Assembly (NCBI GenBank): GCA_030761205.1
Contig: JAULJL010000027.1
Coordinates: 5,337,001-5,401,000, forward strand
DNA from: Fremontodendron californicum
Lineage: Eukaryota > Streptophyta > Magnoliopsida > Malvales > Malvaceae
Direction of reading: 5' to 3'
Length of the DNA stretch: 64,000 bases
Positions 13,801 through 25,449 of the stretch are shown here, piece by piece (position 1 is the first letter of the stretch; the number at the start of each line of letters is the position of its first letter). The notes under the pieces are model-generated. The model had not been told where the DNA came from and searched no databases. It was given only the letters and a program-made list of their open reading frames with translations. A program made the position numbers and the translations under genes.

Positions 13801-14698
13801 CTTACACACTTTCAAGCAAAAAAAATGATGATTTCAAAAGCAACAAATTCATTAAAATTTATACTTCTAAACACTAAAATCAACAAAAAGAAAATGCCTT
13901 TAAAAGCTAGAAAAATCAAAATTTCCCCAGAAGTGTATCTAAAAAGATCCATACCGAAGCTAAAAGCGGAGACTGCAAACTAAACTGAGCAGCAGCAGCA
14001 GCTGCAGCTGCACCACTGAGCAAATGACCACTTTGCCCAATCAAAGCTGACCTTGATAAATTGGGATTGCCCATCTGTTGGTTCTGCTGGTTCTGTTGCT
14101 GGTTTGCTTGAATTCCACCAAAATTCATTTGCCCATATAACCCTTGTCTTAAAACATTACCGTATTGAGACTGTTGTTGTTGTTGTTGCTGCTGCTGCTG
14201 CTGCTGGCTTTGTTGTTGTTGTTGGAGTTGGTTAAGGCGTGAAATAGATGGGGATCTTTGAAGGGTTTGTTGGATTTGGAAATTTGATAAAGCTGCAAGG
14301 TTTTGTTGTGTTTGTTGTTGTTGTAATACTTGTTGTTGCTGCTGTGGTTGTTGTTGGGAAAGAGGTGTGAGAGGTGGAGACAAAATTTGAGAGATTTGCT
14401 GCTGCTGTTGTTGTTGTAGATTTTGCAGTGAGGGGTCAATGGAAGGAGAAGGAGGAGGGATTTGGGGAGAAGGGTTGTTATTTTGAGTAAGAATTGAGGA
14501 ATTCGTTGAAGGTGTTGCTGTTAACGTTCTTGTTGCCGTCGTGGGAGGAGGCGGTGTTGGTGTTGGCGTTGGGTTAATATTCGTCGTCGCCGATGATGAA
14601 GTTGGTGTCGCAGTTGATGATGAAGGATCCATCATCATGGGATTTGGCGACTGAAGGAGTGGTTTTGGAGATGATGTTGAAGATGTAGTTTCAGCCAT
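7854..14698 (-). CDS. TAF12B: TFIID subunit 12 (TAF12b/EER4-like), eight coding exons
   Basis: TAF12 is a histone-fold partner of TAF4 in TFIID and of ADA1 in SAGA. The Arabidopsis homologue EER4 modulates ethylene response. Coding exons (minus): 14698-13955, 12901-12704, 11365-10790, 10680-10606, 9988-9910, 8555-8494, 8162-8127, 8036-7854. All introns are GT-AG and all phases join, giving 650 aa, close to the roughly 680 aa I recall for EER4. The first ~500 residues are low-complexity S/T/P and Q-rich (CAG/CAA runs at 14173-14240 and 10970-11070). The histone fold spans about residues 497-568, from KRKIQDLVSQVDSQGKLEPE through EIADDFIDSV and AKHRKSS to KDLLLHLEKNWQLTIPG. The tail ends LQQITRY. 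The start is the first ATG of the exon-1 frame. Intron 5 carries an 801-bp element. Expected in the nucleus. Confidence 0.95.
9009..9809. mobile_element. Non-autonomous TIR element (family C ends) in TAF12 intron 5, perfect 8-bp TSD
   Basis: The element starts CTCTGTTACATGGACTTG and its right end, read on the other strand, is CTATGTTACATGGGCTCG. CCCCATAT flanks it on both sides (9001-9008 and 9810-9817). The inside holds CG-rich arms (ACACGACACGACACCGG; CCCGTGTCGGACACCCG) and, at 9130-9480, a purine tract dominated by GAA/GGAA on the plus strand. That tract gives long false lysine-rich or phenylalanine-rich frames. No transposase is present. The ends resemble the short family C MITEs, so this may be a larger derivative. 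Confidence 0.85.
13460..13476. repeat. Poly-C tract in TAF12 intron 1
   Basis: A run of 17 C on the plus strand (poly-G in the transcript) lies within intron 1 (13954-12902). Confidence 0.9.
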
Positions 14699-15500
14699 TC
14701 TCCGTTTCTTTTTTGGGTGATTTTTATTGGGTGCTCGAATTGCTAATTCAAGGTGGAATTGGAATTTTGATTTTTTTTAAAAGAAAAAAAATCTTTTAGG
14801 TAAAATTTACAGGAGATTTTAAGAGAAAGAAAAGTTAGAAGAGAGGGAATCTGGACCGTACACGTAAGCAAATGAGAGGGGCATTGATGGGGTTGGCAGA
14901 AGCAGTCAAAAGTCAAACACATGTGTGCTTTGCTTTGGTTAGATTGAGGAACAGCACAGCACAGCACAGCAAAGTACTAGGACTAGGTATCTAAGACCCG
15001 GTCGGTTTTATGGAATTTTGCATGAATCTCAGTGACTTTCACTGCCCAACGCTCACCGGAGGTCATGATCCGGTTCGAATTCGAATAAAAAAAAAAAATT
15101 AAACCTAAATTTAGGTCAATTCAGGCGTACCGTACATTAAAATCAGCATGCATTATTTAGTTATTGAGTGTGCCTAGGAATCAATAGTTCCATCTTTTAC
15201 TTCTTTGGGATAAACAAGTGTTACAGGACTGGCCACAACCACACGCATGTCATACATAATATACATGCATTTCAAGCAATTTAAATCATCCATGTAGCAT
15301 CAAACATGATAATATTACAATTAAATTGAGGCAATGCTACAGCTGTTAAGGTTGAGAAAAAAAATCGAGAAAATCAAAATCGATTTAAATAGTAATGTTT
15401 GGTTCAATTTTAATTTAATTTTTATTGAATTTAATTCGAATAATAATTAAATTTATTCGATTTGATTTTCGTTTTATAAGTTAAAAAAACGTAATTATTC
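14699..15500. other. TAF12 5' leader/promoter region and intergenic DNA
   Basis: The minus-strand leader of TAF12 must lie just above 14698. The flank holds a CACAG/GCACA short tandem (about 14953-14970) and, at 15066-15076, GGTTCGAATTC, which resembles a pol III B box. No tRNA fold surrounds the latter. From about 15337 a degenerate repeat with AATCGA/TTCGATT modules begins. I cannot place a TATA box with confidence. Confidence 0.4.
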
Positions 15501-15504
15501 GTAA

Positions 15505-16835
15505 GGGTATGCAGACAATCAGTTTATTGAATTTACCGATCGAAACCGACGCTATTCGGTTGGTTCGGTTGCGATAGTGATCGGTAAATACATTCGGTTT
15601 AAACGTATATATTCGATCGGTGTGCGAATTTTTTTCTTAAACCGAACCGATCGATTAAACCAACATTTAATTAAAAAAATAATTTTTATTTAAACCCAAA
15701 CAATACCCATAAACCAATAACCCATTATAATAATAAATAAAAAAAAAAACATAACCCAACCCATCGAATTCAAAACAAACCCCCATTACGGCATTACCCA
15801 ATACCCATAGCCTATGTTTCTGCCTTTCTTGCTGAGTTTGAAGAAGAAAGGCCTGAGATTGAAACCCTAGCTGTCGCCTGCACCTGCTGTCGCCTCCTCT
15901 CTCTCTGACTCTCCCTCTTTCAGTGGTTCTTCAGTCTTCAATCGCCACCGCCATAGCCAGCCTCCTCAGGGTATCCTTTTTTTTTTTTTCTTTCATCTCT
16001 CCTTTCTTTTATAGTTGTAGTTTGCTAAAATCCCACTTGAGAATTTTCAGTCTTGTATTTGGGACGTTGAATCTTGGGTTTCTTTTTTCAAATCAAAATT
16101 GAATAATTATGGGGGTTATTCAAGCTATCTAGGCAAACCAATTCTGATTTCTGACAGGAAAAACAAAGGGGACATAATCTGCTTCTCTTCACCTGACTCG
16201 AGTTTATAAAAATTAGGTAGGTTAAAACATGCCAGATTCATTTGATCTTAATACTTGGTAGAGTTCAATGTTCAACTTTCTCTTCTTCTGCAATTTGAGT
16301 ATATCTTTGTATTTTAATGTAATTAAGCTTAATTACAAGTCAATCAGGGAAAGAATTCTCTCAGGATTCTACTCGGTGTGAAACCAGCAACAGGAAAATC
16401 GAACTTACCGATCAAATCGAACCGATTAAGTTCAGTTCGGTTGAAAGTTTTTTTTTTCGATCGATTCGATCGATTTAATTGATTATCGGTTTTGAAATCA
16501 AACCGATCAAATGTTCACTTTTTCATATTATAAAAACTAAAAAAGTAATTAGAAAACCAAATAAAAAATAAAATTTTGTTCAGTTCAAATAAAAATATTT
16601 TATTTTTAAATTAATAAAAAAAACTTTAAAATACTATAAAAAAAATAATTTTTTTAAATTTTTAAAACCGATGAACCGAACTGGTCCAAATCGATGAAAT
16701 TCTATTTGGTAGTGATTTTTGATGCTATTCGATTCAATATCGATTCGATTTTTAAAAATAAAAAATAGCTCATTAACCATAATTTTTTTTTAAAACCAAA
16801 CCAAACCAAACCGTTAATAGCGGATCAATATCATC
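15505..16835. repeat. Relic of TIR element with ACCGAACCGA subterminal repeats and a captured or ancestral leader-like segment
   Basis: The left part (15505-15665) and right part (16395-16835) are packed with short CCGAACCGAT / ATCGGTTCGG motifs in both orientations. The left end TAAGGGTATGCAGACA and the right end read inverted, TTAGGGAATGATGATA, are similar, as in hAT elements. Between them, 15760-15980 looks like a plant 5' leader: AAACCCTAG, CTGTCGCC, CTCTCTCTCTGACTC, then CCTCCTCAGG-GTATCC as a possible donor. No transposase reading frame remains. I infer an internally deleted element that keeps the leader of its own gene or of a captured one. No target duplication was seen. Confidence 0.5.
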
Positions 16836-17194
16836 ATTCCCTAATGAAAGAAAGAGTCTTAGTAAGTTGAACTAGGTGTCATCCATAAACTGAAGTGAAT
16901 GTCTGTCTTCAAAGGCTGCAAAAAGAACAAGCTGTAAGAATTGATAAGACTTGGTTGAATAACAAGCTTGCTCGTGCTTTTTTTACTCCATTAAAGATCA
17001 TGCAGTACATATTCAAATTCGGGAATCATCTTTATTAAAGCATGGTTAGTAAATATCTAGAGGCCTTGATTTAGATTTAAAGAACCAGTCTTCAGTTTAC
17101 AACAAATTATTGAGAAAATATCTGACAAAAACACAGCATCATAACCGTTGAGATCAACATCATTATAATAAAGCAAAGTCAAGAAAATATATGC

Positions 17195-19907
17195 ACACAC
17201 CGTCATAACAGGCAAACCTTCATATCCTTCGGCATCAACCATATCAAAAATTTGATTATCAATGGGTAGCTCTACAATCTGGTCAACATTTGGGCAAAAT
17301 TCTTTTAAGAAAACCTCTTCACCAACCTTAATCAAAGCTCAACCTGAAGAAAATGGGAAAATATCACAACATAAACAAGCACTTCTATAGTGAAGAAGCA
17401 GACAGAATGTTGTCCATATAATATAATCTAGAATGTTTTTACAGAATTTATATGGTATAATTGACCGAAAGCACCTGTATTGACAATATCGGCCTAGAAA
17501 GAATGACCAAAGGCATGAAAAAGTTGCATTAGTTTCAAACAAAAGAGATCTAACATTGTATGTCAAGGGGAAAAAATCATTCTTCATAAAAGATGTCCAA
17601 TCTTGTTCACTTAGTTTGTGCTTACTATGGCTTACTACATTGATCAGATTCTATTAATTAGTCAACAGTTACAAAGTTGTAGAAGGTTAAAAAAAAAGCA
17701 AAAAGTTAAAGATATAAACAGGAATAGAAGGTTAAACAATTAGAACATCAGCTAAATTAGGGAATATATATATATATATATATAAAGGAATAGACGGTTA
17801 AAATAAAATAAAATAAGCACAAAGTTGCAGTAAAGAAGGATTCAGCAGCTCCTCACCTGTTAGAGAATAGAGCCAAAGGATTCATTTAACCAACTGCCAG
17901 TTATTTAGATTTAAAACATAGATGAGTCAAGTTGAGTATGATTTGACTATTTATAGGCAAACTTTAACAAAGATAAAGAAGAGAGAGAAAGGAAGAAGAG
18001 TTTGCTAGAAAATCTTATTAAAAATCCTCACAAAGTGTAAACCAATCAACACAAATTTTTCTTGGGATTTCTATTCAGGGTAAAAGAAGAAAAAGTAAAT
18101 GTGAAATCTTGAAAGAGCATGAACTAAGAACTATATGTTTACATCACCTTTTCGTTCACAACAGCGTGCAAATCCTCAACAAGACCAGCATCTTTTAACC
18201 TGCGATAGATCTGAGAACATATATGCGGGGCATGATATTAGGAAGACAAATCCAAAAAACCATTAAAAAAGAGCAAATTGTGAACTAGATAAAAATTACA
18301 CTGACCCCCCCCCCCAGGGTCCCTTTTAAAGGGAGAAGAGAGAGAGGGGGAGGGAAGGAAGGAAGGAAGAAGTGAAGATAGCAGTCTTACATTTCTCCAG
18401 GCTTTGTGGCCTGAGGATCTCGTATAATCCAAGTCTCGTTTAATATCTGAGACAACAAGAACCTTAAATATAAGGAAAATCAGCATAATGGCATAACATC
18501 AAATCCATGAATCTAATAACATTCTGAACATAGTTGACCTTTTCATTGGCTTTTTCAAGTTTATCACAAACAGCTTCATTGCTGGTAGATAATCATTCAT
18601 TCTCTTTAACAGTTTCTAAACCCTAAAACCATCATCATCTGGAGCATTTTCATCATAATATCCAAGACTTTCCACAGTGTGTTTTTATTAATCTCAAATC
18701 TCTGTTGAGAGCCCAAACACTTTGCATATCGAGATAAGTATATCAAATTGGTGGTCACAGACTCGCAGGTGAACTGTTTTTGGGCTCCCCTTCGTTGCAA
18801 GGTTCTTTCTTCCTAACAACTGCCGGTTGCTTCACAATCAACCCTCTGCATTCAAAGTTCTTCAATATATAAAAGAAGTTCTTCCCTTCAATCCCAAATT
18901 CCTTCGCAAGCTGACTTTGTGTCACTCCATTTATTCTGAAAGCAGCATCTGTGGATAACCTATTTCACCTTAACATTGCTAAAAGTTGTGGTTTAGAAAG
19001 ACGACAATGAGACTTAAGACTCTTCACCAACAAAATTAGACCTACCTCTATCAGTCTCTAACCGCAATACCATAAACCCTAATTCAATAACACCTTGTGG
19101 AGTCCATGAAAAGTATATATGTCTGTCTATTTCCAGCAGTTACCAGCCTTCCGTCTTTTGATAAATTTTCTCAGGCTGTTTTTACCCTTTAATCCATAAA
19201 TCATATACAAATACATGCATGAGCCTCGTGCTTCATTAAAATAAAAGGAAGAATTCGCTTCAAATAGTATTATTTTAACTATCAGAACAATCATCTATGA
19301 ATATGATTATGAATCACGTGGTTAATTATCAAAAAGCGTGTAATGTGGTTGCTACTTGCTATGCCCTGGATTTCGAATTCCTCCAGGATTAATCAGAATA
19401 ATCTGCATAAATTATTATTTCGGCTTACACAATTTAAATACAAAATTCTCTTAATTATCCAGCAATAAGTAAATAAATGCGTGCCATTTTCAAAATTGCA
19501 TCACCAAATAACATAAGTAACTTCACAGAATTCAAATAGGAAAATTAGATAATCAAAGAAACCAAACCTAGCGATAGCAAGTCTCTCAAGAGTGCGACGT
19601 TATTGCGCGGAAATTTGAACATTTTCATCGTAAAGTCCAACGAAATGTTTTCCAAGATTTTCATCGGCTAAGATTTTGATACCGAGTTTCTCCGCATCTT
19701 CAGCGCATTGAATCGAGTCATTTCTAGGGCTGAGAAACTCGGTGTTTCGAGCCTCGAACCGAAGAGCGGGGATGGAGAGGAGGTTTTTCCAAAGGGATGA
19801 TCTCAGAGGAAGAGGATATCGAGTTTGGAGCAGATAGAGGAAAGAGAAATGCCTCCTTGGCCGTGGAAGCAGATTTCTTCGAGAGCTGAGTAGATTATCG
19901 AGTCCAT
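17195..19907 (-). pseudogene. Truncated, frameshifted TFIIIC B-block-binding subunit gene (5' part only)
   Basis: The Arabidopsis neighbour of EER4 encodes the TFIIIC subunit that binds the tRNA B box for Pol III. Here exon-like blocks remain on the minus strand. 19907-19568 reads MDSIIYSALEEICFHGQGG, hits TGA at 19805, shifts frame to SLWKNLLSIPALRFEARN and GKHFVGLYDE, then hits TAA at 19602 before RRTLERLAIAR. 18935-18539 reads NGVTQSQLAKEFGIEGKNFF and LIVKQPAVVRKKE, then stops and shifts to NLIYLSRYAK. 18462-18391 (KVLVVSDIKRDLDY) and 18210-18148 (RRLKDAGLVEDL) are intact exons. About 17340-17195 keeps QIVELPIDNQIFDMVDAEG. The remaining part of this very large protein is absent. Several disabling changes plus truncation make this a pseudogene; a working copy presumably exists elsewhere. 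Confidence 0.85.
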
Positions 19908-20514
19908 TTTGGTCTACAATAGTATCGGTTCCATCAATTTTTTAAAAAAAATTCGTCCGTTGAGAGCGAAATTTTGAAAAAGGGAGGTTGCTATGAAACC
20001 TTGAAAGAGGAAACGATTTTTTTTTTTTTACGTGGATAAAAGAATAATAAGAAGATAAAAGGAAAGCCAACGTCGGATTTGTGGCAGAGTAAACGGCGGG
20101 TAAAAGGGGAGGTCCGACGGAGAACACGGGGACAAAAAGAAAGATCCTGAAAATAACGGATAGAGAGAAAAACGAAGGCGGCAGGCCGGCCCATATTAGT
20201 GGGGAGCTAGCCGGCCAGCTTGGTCCAAATTTGATAATCTGTCTTCTAATTATACGTGTCATGGGCCAATTGCGGACTGAACTTTGTTGGGCTAAATTTT
20301 TTATAGCCCAGGGCTGTCTATAGTCTATACACTTAAACTTAAAATAATAAAATATAATTTTTATTTTAATATTTTAATATTTTTAAAGATTTTGTTAATG
20401 AGTGTTTAAGAGTATTGTATAAGATTAATTAATAATTTATTTATAACAATAATCTTGCATCAAATACAATAATTGATAACTTAATTGATGATTTCAAATA
20501 CAATAAATGAAGAT

Positions 20515-20790
20515 TAAATCTAATAATTTTGAATACGATACGAGAACACGACACTTTTAATAAACATGATGCGTTTAAACACAATTATTACGATACGTTT
20601 AATACACATATGATATTCGTGTTTTGAATTTTGACAAATTTAATAATTTTGTGTCGTGATTATAGTTATACAATTAACAAAAGATATATGAAACAGAACA
20701 TGGATGCACCATATCTAATAAATATATTAGTTTACATAATAACCTTAAATCGTGTCGTGATAACATTTGGTATTAATATATATATATATA
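20515..20790. repeat. MITE family A, degenerate copy
   Basis: TAAATCTAATAATTTTGAA, CGAGAACACGACAC, TTTAATAAACATGATG, ATATTCGTGTTTTGA and ATTTTGACAAATTTAA follow the module order of the copy at 38446-38630. A second partial unit runs to TCGTGTCGTGATAAC near 20765. No target duplication was identified. Confidence 0.55.
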
Positions 20791-21549
20791 ATAATTTTAA
20801 AAAGTATTTTTAAAACACTGGCCAACAAAATCCTATTTGAATTTGTCTTGAATATAAAAAAAAAAATTGTTACTTCTTCCTAATTTAAGGCGTCTTTTTG
20901 CGTCTAATTTTGTACTTTGTTTAGTACTTTCAAATTTCAATAGCTCAATGGTGTGAATAAAATGTACTATATAATATTCTTAAGGAATTAAAAACTAAAA
21001 GCAATCTTGTGAATGCAGCAAATTTTATTGGGAGAAATTCTTTTCTTGACATCCAATAATAGTTTGAAAGATTAATCTTAGACGAAGTCTGGAGATATCT
21101 TGAAAAATAAAAAAATAATAATAATAATAAAACAATATTTTTTCTGCACATATATAAATAATTTTATTTTTATATATATAAATTATTTATGTTTTAACTA
21201 TTTACTAATTATAATCGTCAAAAAGAAAACCAACTACCATTGTTTTGATTGTTCCAAAAGTTTGTAATGTTAAGATGAAAATCGGTAAGATTGAGTGAGG
21301 ATATCAATTATTTGATATTGTGTTACAATAAACACAAAATCTTTTTTTATTTTTTAATTAAAGTTTTACTAATGAATGTCATGAAATACTCTTTAAAATT
21401 ATTACATTAAATAATTTATTGTTTAATATACTAAAATTCATCAAATTAATTATTATATTAAATATAAAAATATTTATATACAAAATAATTTAACTAACTC
21501 TTTTTTACAAAAAAAAAATGTTAATTATTTACAAATATGCCATTATATC

Positions 21550-21832
21550 TAGACCTGCTAATGAGTCAGGTTGCAACTCGGATTTTTTTTACCTTATCCA
21601 GGCCGGTTTTGGGTTGGCCTGTCGGCACATATTACTGTTCATATATTATTAAAAAAATTAAAAAAATATTTTTATATTAATATTTTTATAATTAAATTTA
21701 AATAAAAATTATTTTTTATTATTTAAATAATAATCCGAGTCAAACCAGATAAACCTAAATCACTAAAAAATCTACTCAAACCTGATTCAACTTACCGAAT
21801 CGGACGAGTTGCTCAACCCATGAAAAAGTCTA
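21550..21832. repeat. MITE family B (hAT-like), 283 bp, perfect 8-bp TSD
   Basis: Left end TAGACCTGCTAATGAGTC; right end read inverted TAGACTTTTTCATGGGTT. ATTATATC flanks both sides (21542-21549 and 21833-21840). The core has the A/T module TTTTTATAATTAAATTTAAATAAAA shared with five other copies at 56-63 kb. Confidence 0.85.
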
Positions 21833-22753
21833 ATTATATCTTTTCAAAGATAATAGTTTTGTACAATAAAAGTAGAAGAAATTAGCATATTTTGTATTGT
21901 ATATGGTAGTAATTTCATAGTCAACCCCCCTCCCCCCAGGCCCCAGGCATATCCAACGGCTCTTCAACAATCTGAAAGCTAAACGAGCGATGAAGATGGA
22001 GTCCTAGAGAACTCGAATAATCCGTATCACCATGAAAACAAAGTCTGAGAATCTCGCAGAGCATCCCAAAACCGACGCTACACAATTAATGAATGGCGAA
22101 AGCAAGCAAAAAATAAAAAGTAATGCAGCAGTTGAAGTCGAGGAGAAGAAACCAACAACAACAGCAAAAAGTCGAGAGAAACCAACAACAACGGCAACAA
22201 CGTTATAGTTGTGTCTGAGCGTGTCAATCAAATCTTCCTTCTTATATTCTCTCTCTCTCTCTCTCTTTCTCTTCCTTTGTTGGTTTCATGATTTCAGGGC
22301 CTCTCTGTTGAATCTAATCTCTATCTTTTTCTCTTTTCTCGGCCATCTCCAGAAGCAATAGAAGATTCCATTCCAATCTTTTTAAAACTACTCACATCTT
22401 CCTCCTTTTTTTTTTTTTTTTGAAGAAAAATAAATCAAAATCCCATTATTTTTCAGAGAAAGAGACTCCAAATTTGCTGCCTTTTTTTTTTTTTGTCTTG
22501 TCCCCATACATATCTTGTTGTTTCAAGGTAAGAAATGGAAAATGCATATCAACCCAGATTATATTTTACTATATTTGTAATGTTTTAATGGTAATTAAGG
22601 TAATTAATCCTAAGGTTTTTTTTATTATATATTTTATCTGTTTTTAAGTTGTCAATTTATGTGTTACTTTTCGTTGTTTGTTTTGAGGGATATGGCTATC
22701 TCTTTATAACTCTATATTTGAAACAAAAGCAAAACGAAAATTAATTCCTAGTT

Positions 22754-25449
22754 AAAAGGCAAGAATTGGAGAGCATGCAGATGATCAATCTGCATCAAAG
22801 GCCATCTAATACTCTTGTTGAAACAGAAAGAAGACTCTATGCAGAATTGATGGAACTCCAAAAGGCTGAGGAAAGTTATTACAGGCAGAAATCAAGGATA
22901 AAATGGCTGCAGGAGGGGGATCAGAACACTCATTATTTCCATAAAATGGTGTCAGCAAAGCATAGCAAGCAATCCATCAGAGTCCTCTATGATGATGAGG
23001 GAAGGAAGTTGGAAGATTTTGGCCAAATTTCAAAGGAGGCTGTAAGGTTCTTTCAGAAGTTGATTGGGACTGAGGACAAACAGGTCACAGACTGCCCTAG
23101 GGAGCTTCTTACTGAACTTATTCAGCCTGCCTTGCCTGCTGAAGCTAAGGACAATTTAGCTAAGGCTGTTACAAAAGAGGAGGTGAAAAGAGCCATGTTT
23201 GAGCAAGATGGGGACAAAGCCCCAGGGCCAGATGGATACACTGCACAGTTTTTTAAAACTGCTTGGCCTATTGTGGAAGAGGATGTCACTGCAGCAATCT
23301 TATCCTTCTTTCAATCAGGGAGCCGGATATCAGTCTTTAACTCTACATGTATTGCTCTTGTCCCAAAATTCCAGAATCCTAATCATATGAAGGACTTCAG
23401 GCCTATTTCATGCTGCTCTGTCATTTATAAATGTATTACCAGGATCATCACTGCCAGGCTCACTCCACTCCTTCCTACTATGATCTCCAGCAATCAGAGT
23501 GCCTTCATACCAGGGAGAAGCATCTCAGATAATATTCTCATGGCTCAGGAACTGGTCAAAGGGTATGGAAGAGCAACCTTATCCCCCCGTTTTGCAATGA
23601 AGATTGATCTCCAAAAAGCTTTTGATTCATTAAATTGGGACTTCATTCTCACTGTTTTATCAGTTTATGGATTGCCTGATAAGTTCATAGGATGGATCAA
23701 GGCATGCATCACTTCCCCAAAGTTCTCAATTTCTCTTAATGGAGGATTAGTAGGGTACTTTGAAGGAGCAAAGGGGTTAAGGCAGGGAGACCCTCTCTCT
23801 CCTTATCTTTTTGTCATTGCTATGAATGTTTTATCCAGACTTCTGGATGCAGGGGCTCTTCATGGAGTTTACAGCTACCATCCTAAATGTCACAGAATCA
23901 AGCTTACTCACCTGTGCTTTGCAGATGATCTGCTGATTTTTGCAAAGGGTAACTTGGATTCTGTTGTGGGCATACAGGGTATTCTCCATTACTTTTATAC
24001 CATTTCTGGTTTGCAATTAAACCCTTCCAAGAGTGAAGTCTTCTCCTCTGGTGTTAGTAGGACCACTCTACTTGAGATGCAAGAGTTGACAGGGTTTAAA
24101 CTTGGCAAACTACCTGTTAGGTACCTTGGGGTCCCTTTGGTCACAAGAAGACTCTCTGAAAAGGATTGTTCTCCTTTGATCGATAGAATTACTCAGAGAA
24201 TCAATGGCTGGGCAGCACGCATGTTATCCTATGCAGGAAGGCTTCAGCTCATTCAATCTGTTCTTTTTAATGTGTCCAATTTCTGGTGCAGGCACTTTGT
24301 ATTGCCTAAGGCTGTTCTTAAAAGAATTAATCAATTATGCAGCAGGTTCTTCTGGAAAGGAAGAGATGACTCAGCTAAGGGAGCAAGAGTCAAATGGAGT
24401 TCCATTTGCTGTCCAAAGTCAGAGGGGGGTCTTGGATTAAAAGACTTGGGAATATGGAATAAGGCTTGCATTATTCAGCACCTATGGGCACTTCTCTCTC
24501 AGGCAGGTTCATTGTGGATTGCCTGGCTTCATGCCTATGTGCTGAAAGGAAGAACAGTGTGGCAGGTTCAACCTTCCCCAGGAAGCAGCTGGACATGGCG
24601 TAAAATGCTTCAGCTGAGGGCTTTGGCTTTGAGGTTCACCTCCAACCAGAATGGTGCTCTAACTTGGAAGTTCCCTGGGAACAGATTTATGGTGGCTAAA
24701 GTCTGGAATGATCTCAGGCCTAGGCAGGACAAGGTGGAGTGGGATAAACTGATCTGGTTTCGATTTCATATTCCTAAACATGCACTGGTAGCTTGGATGG
24801 CTATATTGGACAAACTGCCTACAAAGAACAGATTGATGTCATGGGGCATGGAGGTGGATGGCAAATGTGAGCTATGTCAAACTGAGCAAGAAACCCGGAA
24901 TCATATATTTTTTGAATGTGACTATTCAAAGGAAATCTGGGGGCATATACTATGCTTATGTCAACTTCATAGAAGCATAAGGAGCTGGCAAGCAGAGCTG
25001 CAATGGGCAGTAAACAGAATCAGAGGAAAAACTCTCATTTCTGTTATTTTGCGTTTATCATGGAGTGCCTTTCTTTACTCGATCTGGAGGGAGAGAAATA
25101 ATAGGTGTTTTAATCGCCTTCAATCCACACAAGGAGCCATCATTGAGCAGATAAAAGAGATCATCAGAATGCGATTGTTGGGGCTCAAGAACATTAGTCC
25201 TGATGAAGTGAACCGAAGATTGGATGCAGATTGGGGACTGTCACTTTTTTCCTAGGATCTTTGTCCATTCTGGAATAGCTTTAAGTATTGCTGAAGTATG
25301 TTGCTATTGTTCCCTGATTGATTAGTGGTCTTAAGTTTTGTTCAAGTATTGTTTAAGTATGTATAGCTTTAATTACATGTTGCACATGATGTTGGATGTA
25401 GCAGTTTAACTGCTTTCTGGATAAATAAAATACTTACTTATCCAAAAAA
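22754..25449 (+). mobile_element. 5'-truncated LINE (L1-type non-LTR retrotransposon) with perfect 18-bp target duplication
   Basis: GAAAATTAATTCCTAGTT occurs at 22736-22753 and 25450-25467, bracketing the element exactly. The 3' end is ...ACTTACTTATCCAAAAAA, a short A-rich tail. The body holds an open reverse-transcriptase frame, but the upstream endonuclease region and the 5' leader are missing, the usual result of incomplete target-primed reverse transcription. Perfect duplications and an undamaged frame indicate a recent insertion. It lies in sense orientation inside the leader intron of the ELF4-like gene. A second 3'-end fragment of the same family is at 59207-59304. Confidence 0.92.
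22766..25255 (+). CDS. LINE ORF2 C-terminal part: reverse transcriptase and zinc-binding domain (829 codons)
   Basis: The frame is open for 829 codons. The first ATG is probably internal to the original ORF2, because the element is 5'-truncated. Residues ~1-130 are the linker found after the endonuclease in plant LINEs (IKWLQEGDQNTHYFHKM). The reverse transcriptase follows at ~140-450, with FRPISCCSVIYK, KIDLQKAFDSLNWDF, LRQGDPLSPYLF and the catalytic FADD near residue 385. The C terminus carries the zf-RVT domain at ~650-735 (KHALVAWMAI, then CELCQTEQETRNHIFFEC). No APE-type endonuclease is present, so the copy should not be able to move by itself. Function is inferred from the family. Confidence 0.93.
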   Translation: MESMQMINLHQRPSNTLVETERRLYAELMELQKAEESYYRQKSRIKWLQEGDQNTHYFHKMVSAKHSKQSIRVLYDDEGRKLEDFGQISKEAVRFFQKLIGTEDKQVTDCPRELLTELIQPALPAEAKDNLAKAVTKEEVKRAMFEQDGDKAPGPDGYTAQFFKTAWPIVEEDVTAAILSFFQSGSRISVFNSTCIALVPKFQNPNHMKDFRPISCCSVIYKCITRIITARLTPLLPTMISSNQSAFIPGRSISDNILMAQELVKGYGRATLSPRFAMKIDLQKAFDSLNWDFILTVLSVYGLPDKFIGWIKACITSPKFSISLNGGLVGYFEGAKGLRQGDPLSPYLFVIAMNVLSRLLDAGALHGVYSYHPKCHRIKLTHLCFADDLLIFAKGNLDSVVGIQGILHYFYTISGLQLNPSKSEVFSSGVSRTTLLEMQELTGFKLGKLPVRYLGVPLVTRRLSEKDCSPLIDRITQRINGWAARMLSYAGRLQLIQSVLFNVSNFWCRHFVLPKAVLKRINQLCSRFFWKGRDDSAKGARVKWSSICCPKSEGGLGLKDLGIWNKACIIQHLWALLSQAGSLWIAWLHAYVLKGRTVWQVQPSPGSSWTWRKMLQLRALALRFTSNQNGALTWKFPGNRFMVAKVWNDLRPRQDKVEWDKLIWFRFHIPKHALVAWMAILDKLPTKNRLMSWGMEVDGKCELCQTEQETRNHIFFECDYSKEIWGHILCLCQLHRSIRSWQAELQWAVNRIRGKTLISVILRLSWSAFLYSIWRERNNRCFNRLQSTQGAIIEQIKEIIRMRLLGLKNISPDEVNRRLDADWGLSLFS

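Larger units (their letters stand above)
19908..22210. other. Intergenic region between the TFIIIC relic and the ELF4-like gene
   Basis: GGCCGGCCCATATT and GGGCTAAATT motifs at about 20184-20300 resemble site II/TCP promoter elements and could be remnants of the TFIIIC-gene promoter. The rest is AT-rich with a family A repeat (about 20515-20790) and a family B MITE (21550-21832). The open frame at 19942-20262 has no recognisable domain. Confidence 0.45.

Noticed and set aside
15066..15076. GGTTCGAATTC, a pol III B-box-like motif
   Set aside because: No A box at the right distance and no cloverleaf; I cannot support a tRNA or SINE.
17195..19907. A functional TFIIIC gene
   Set aside because: At least two in-frame stops, frameshifts and loss of most of the downstream protein.
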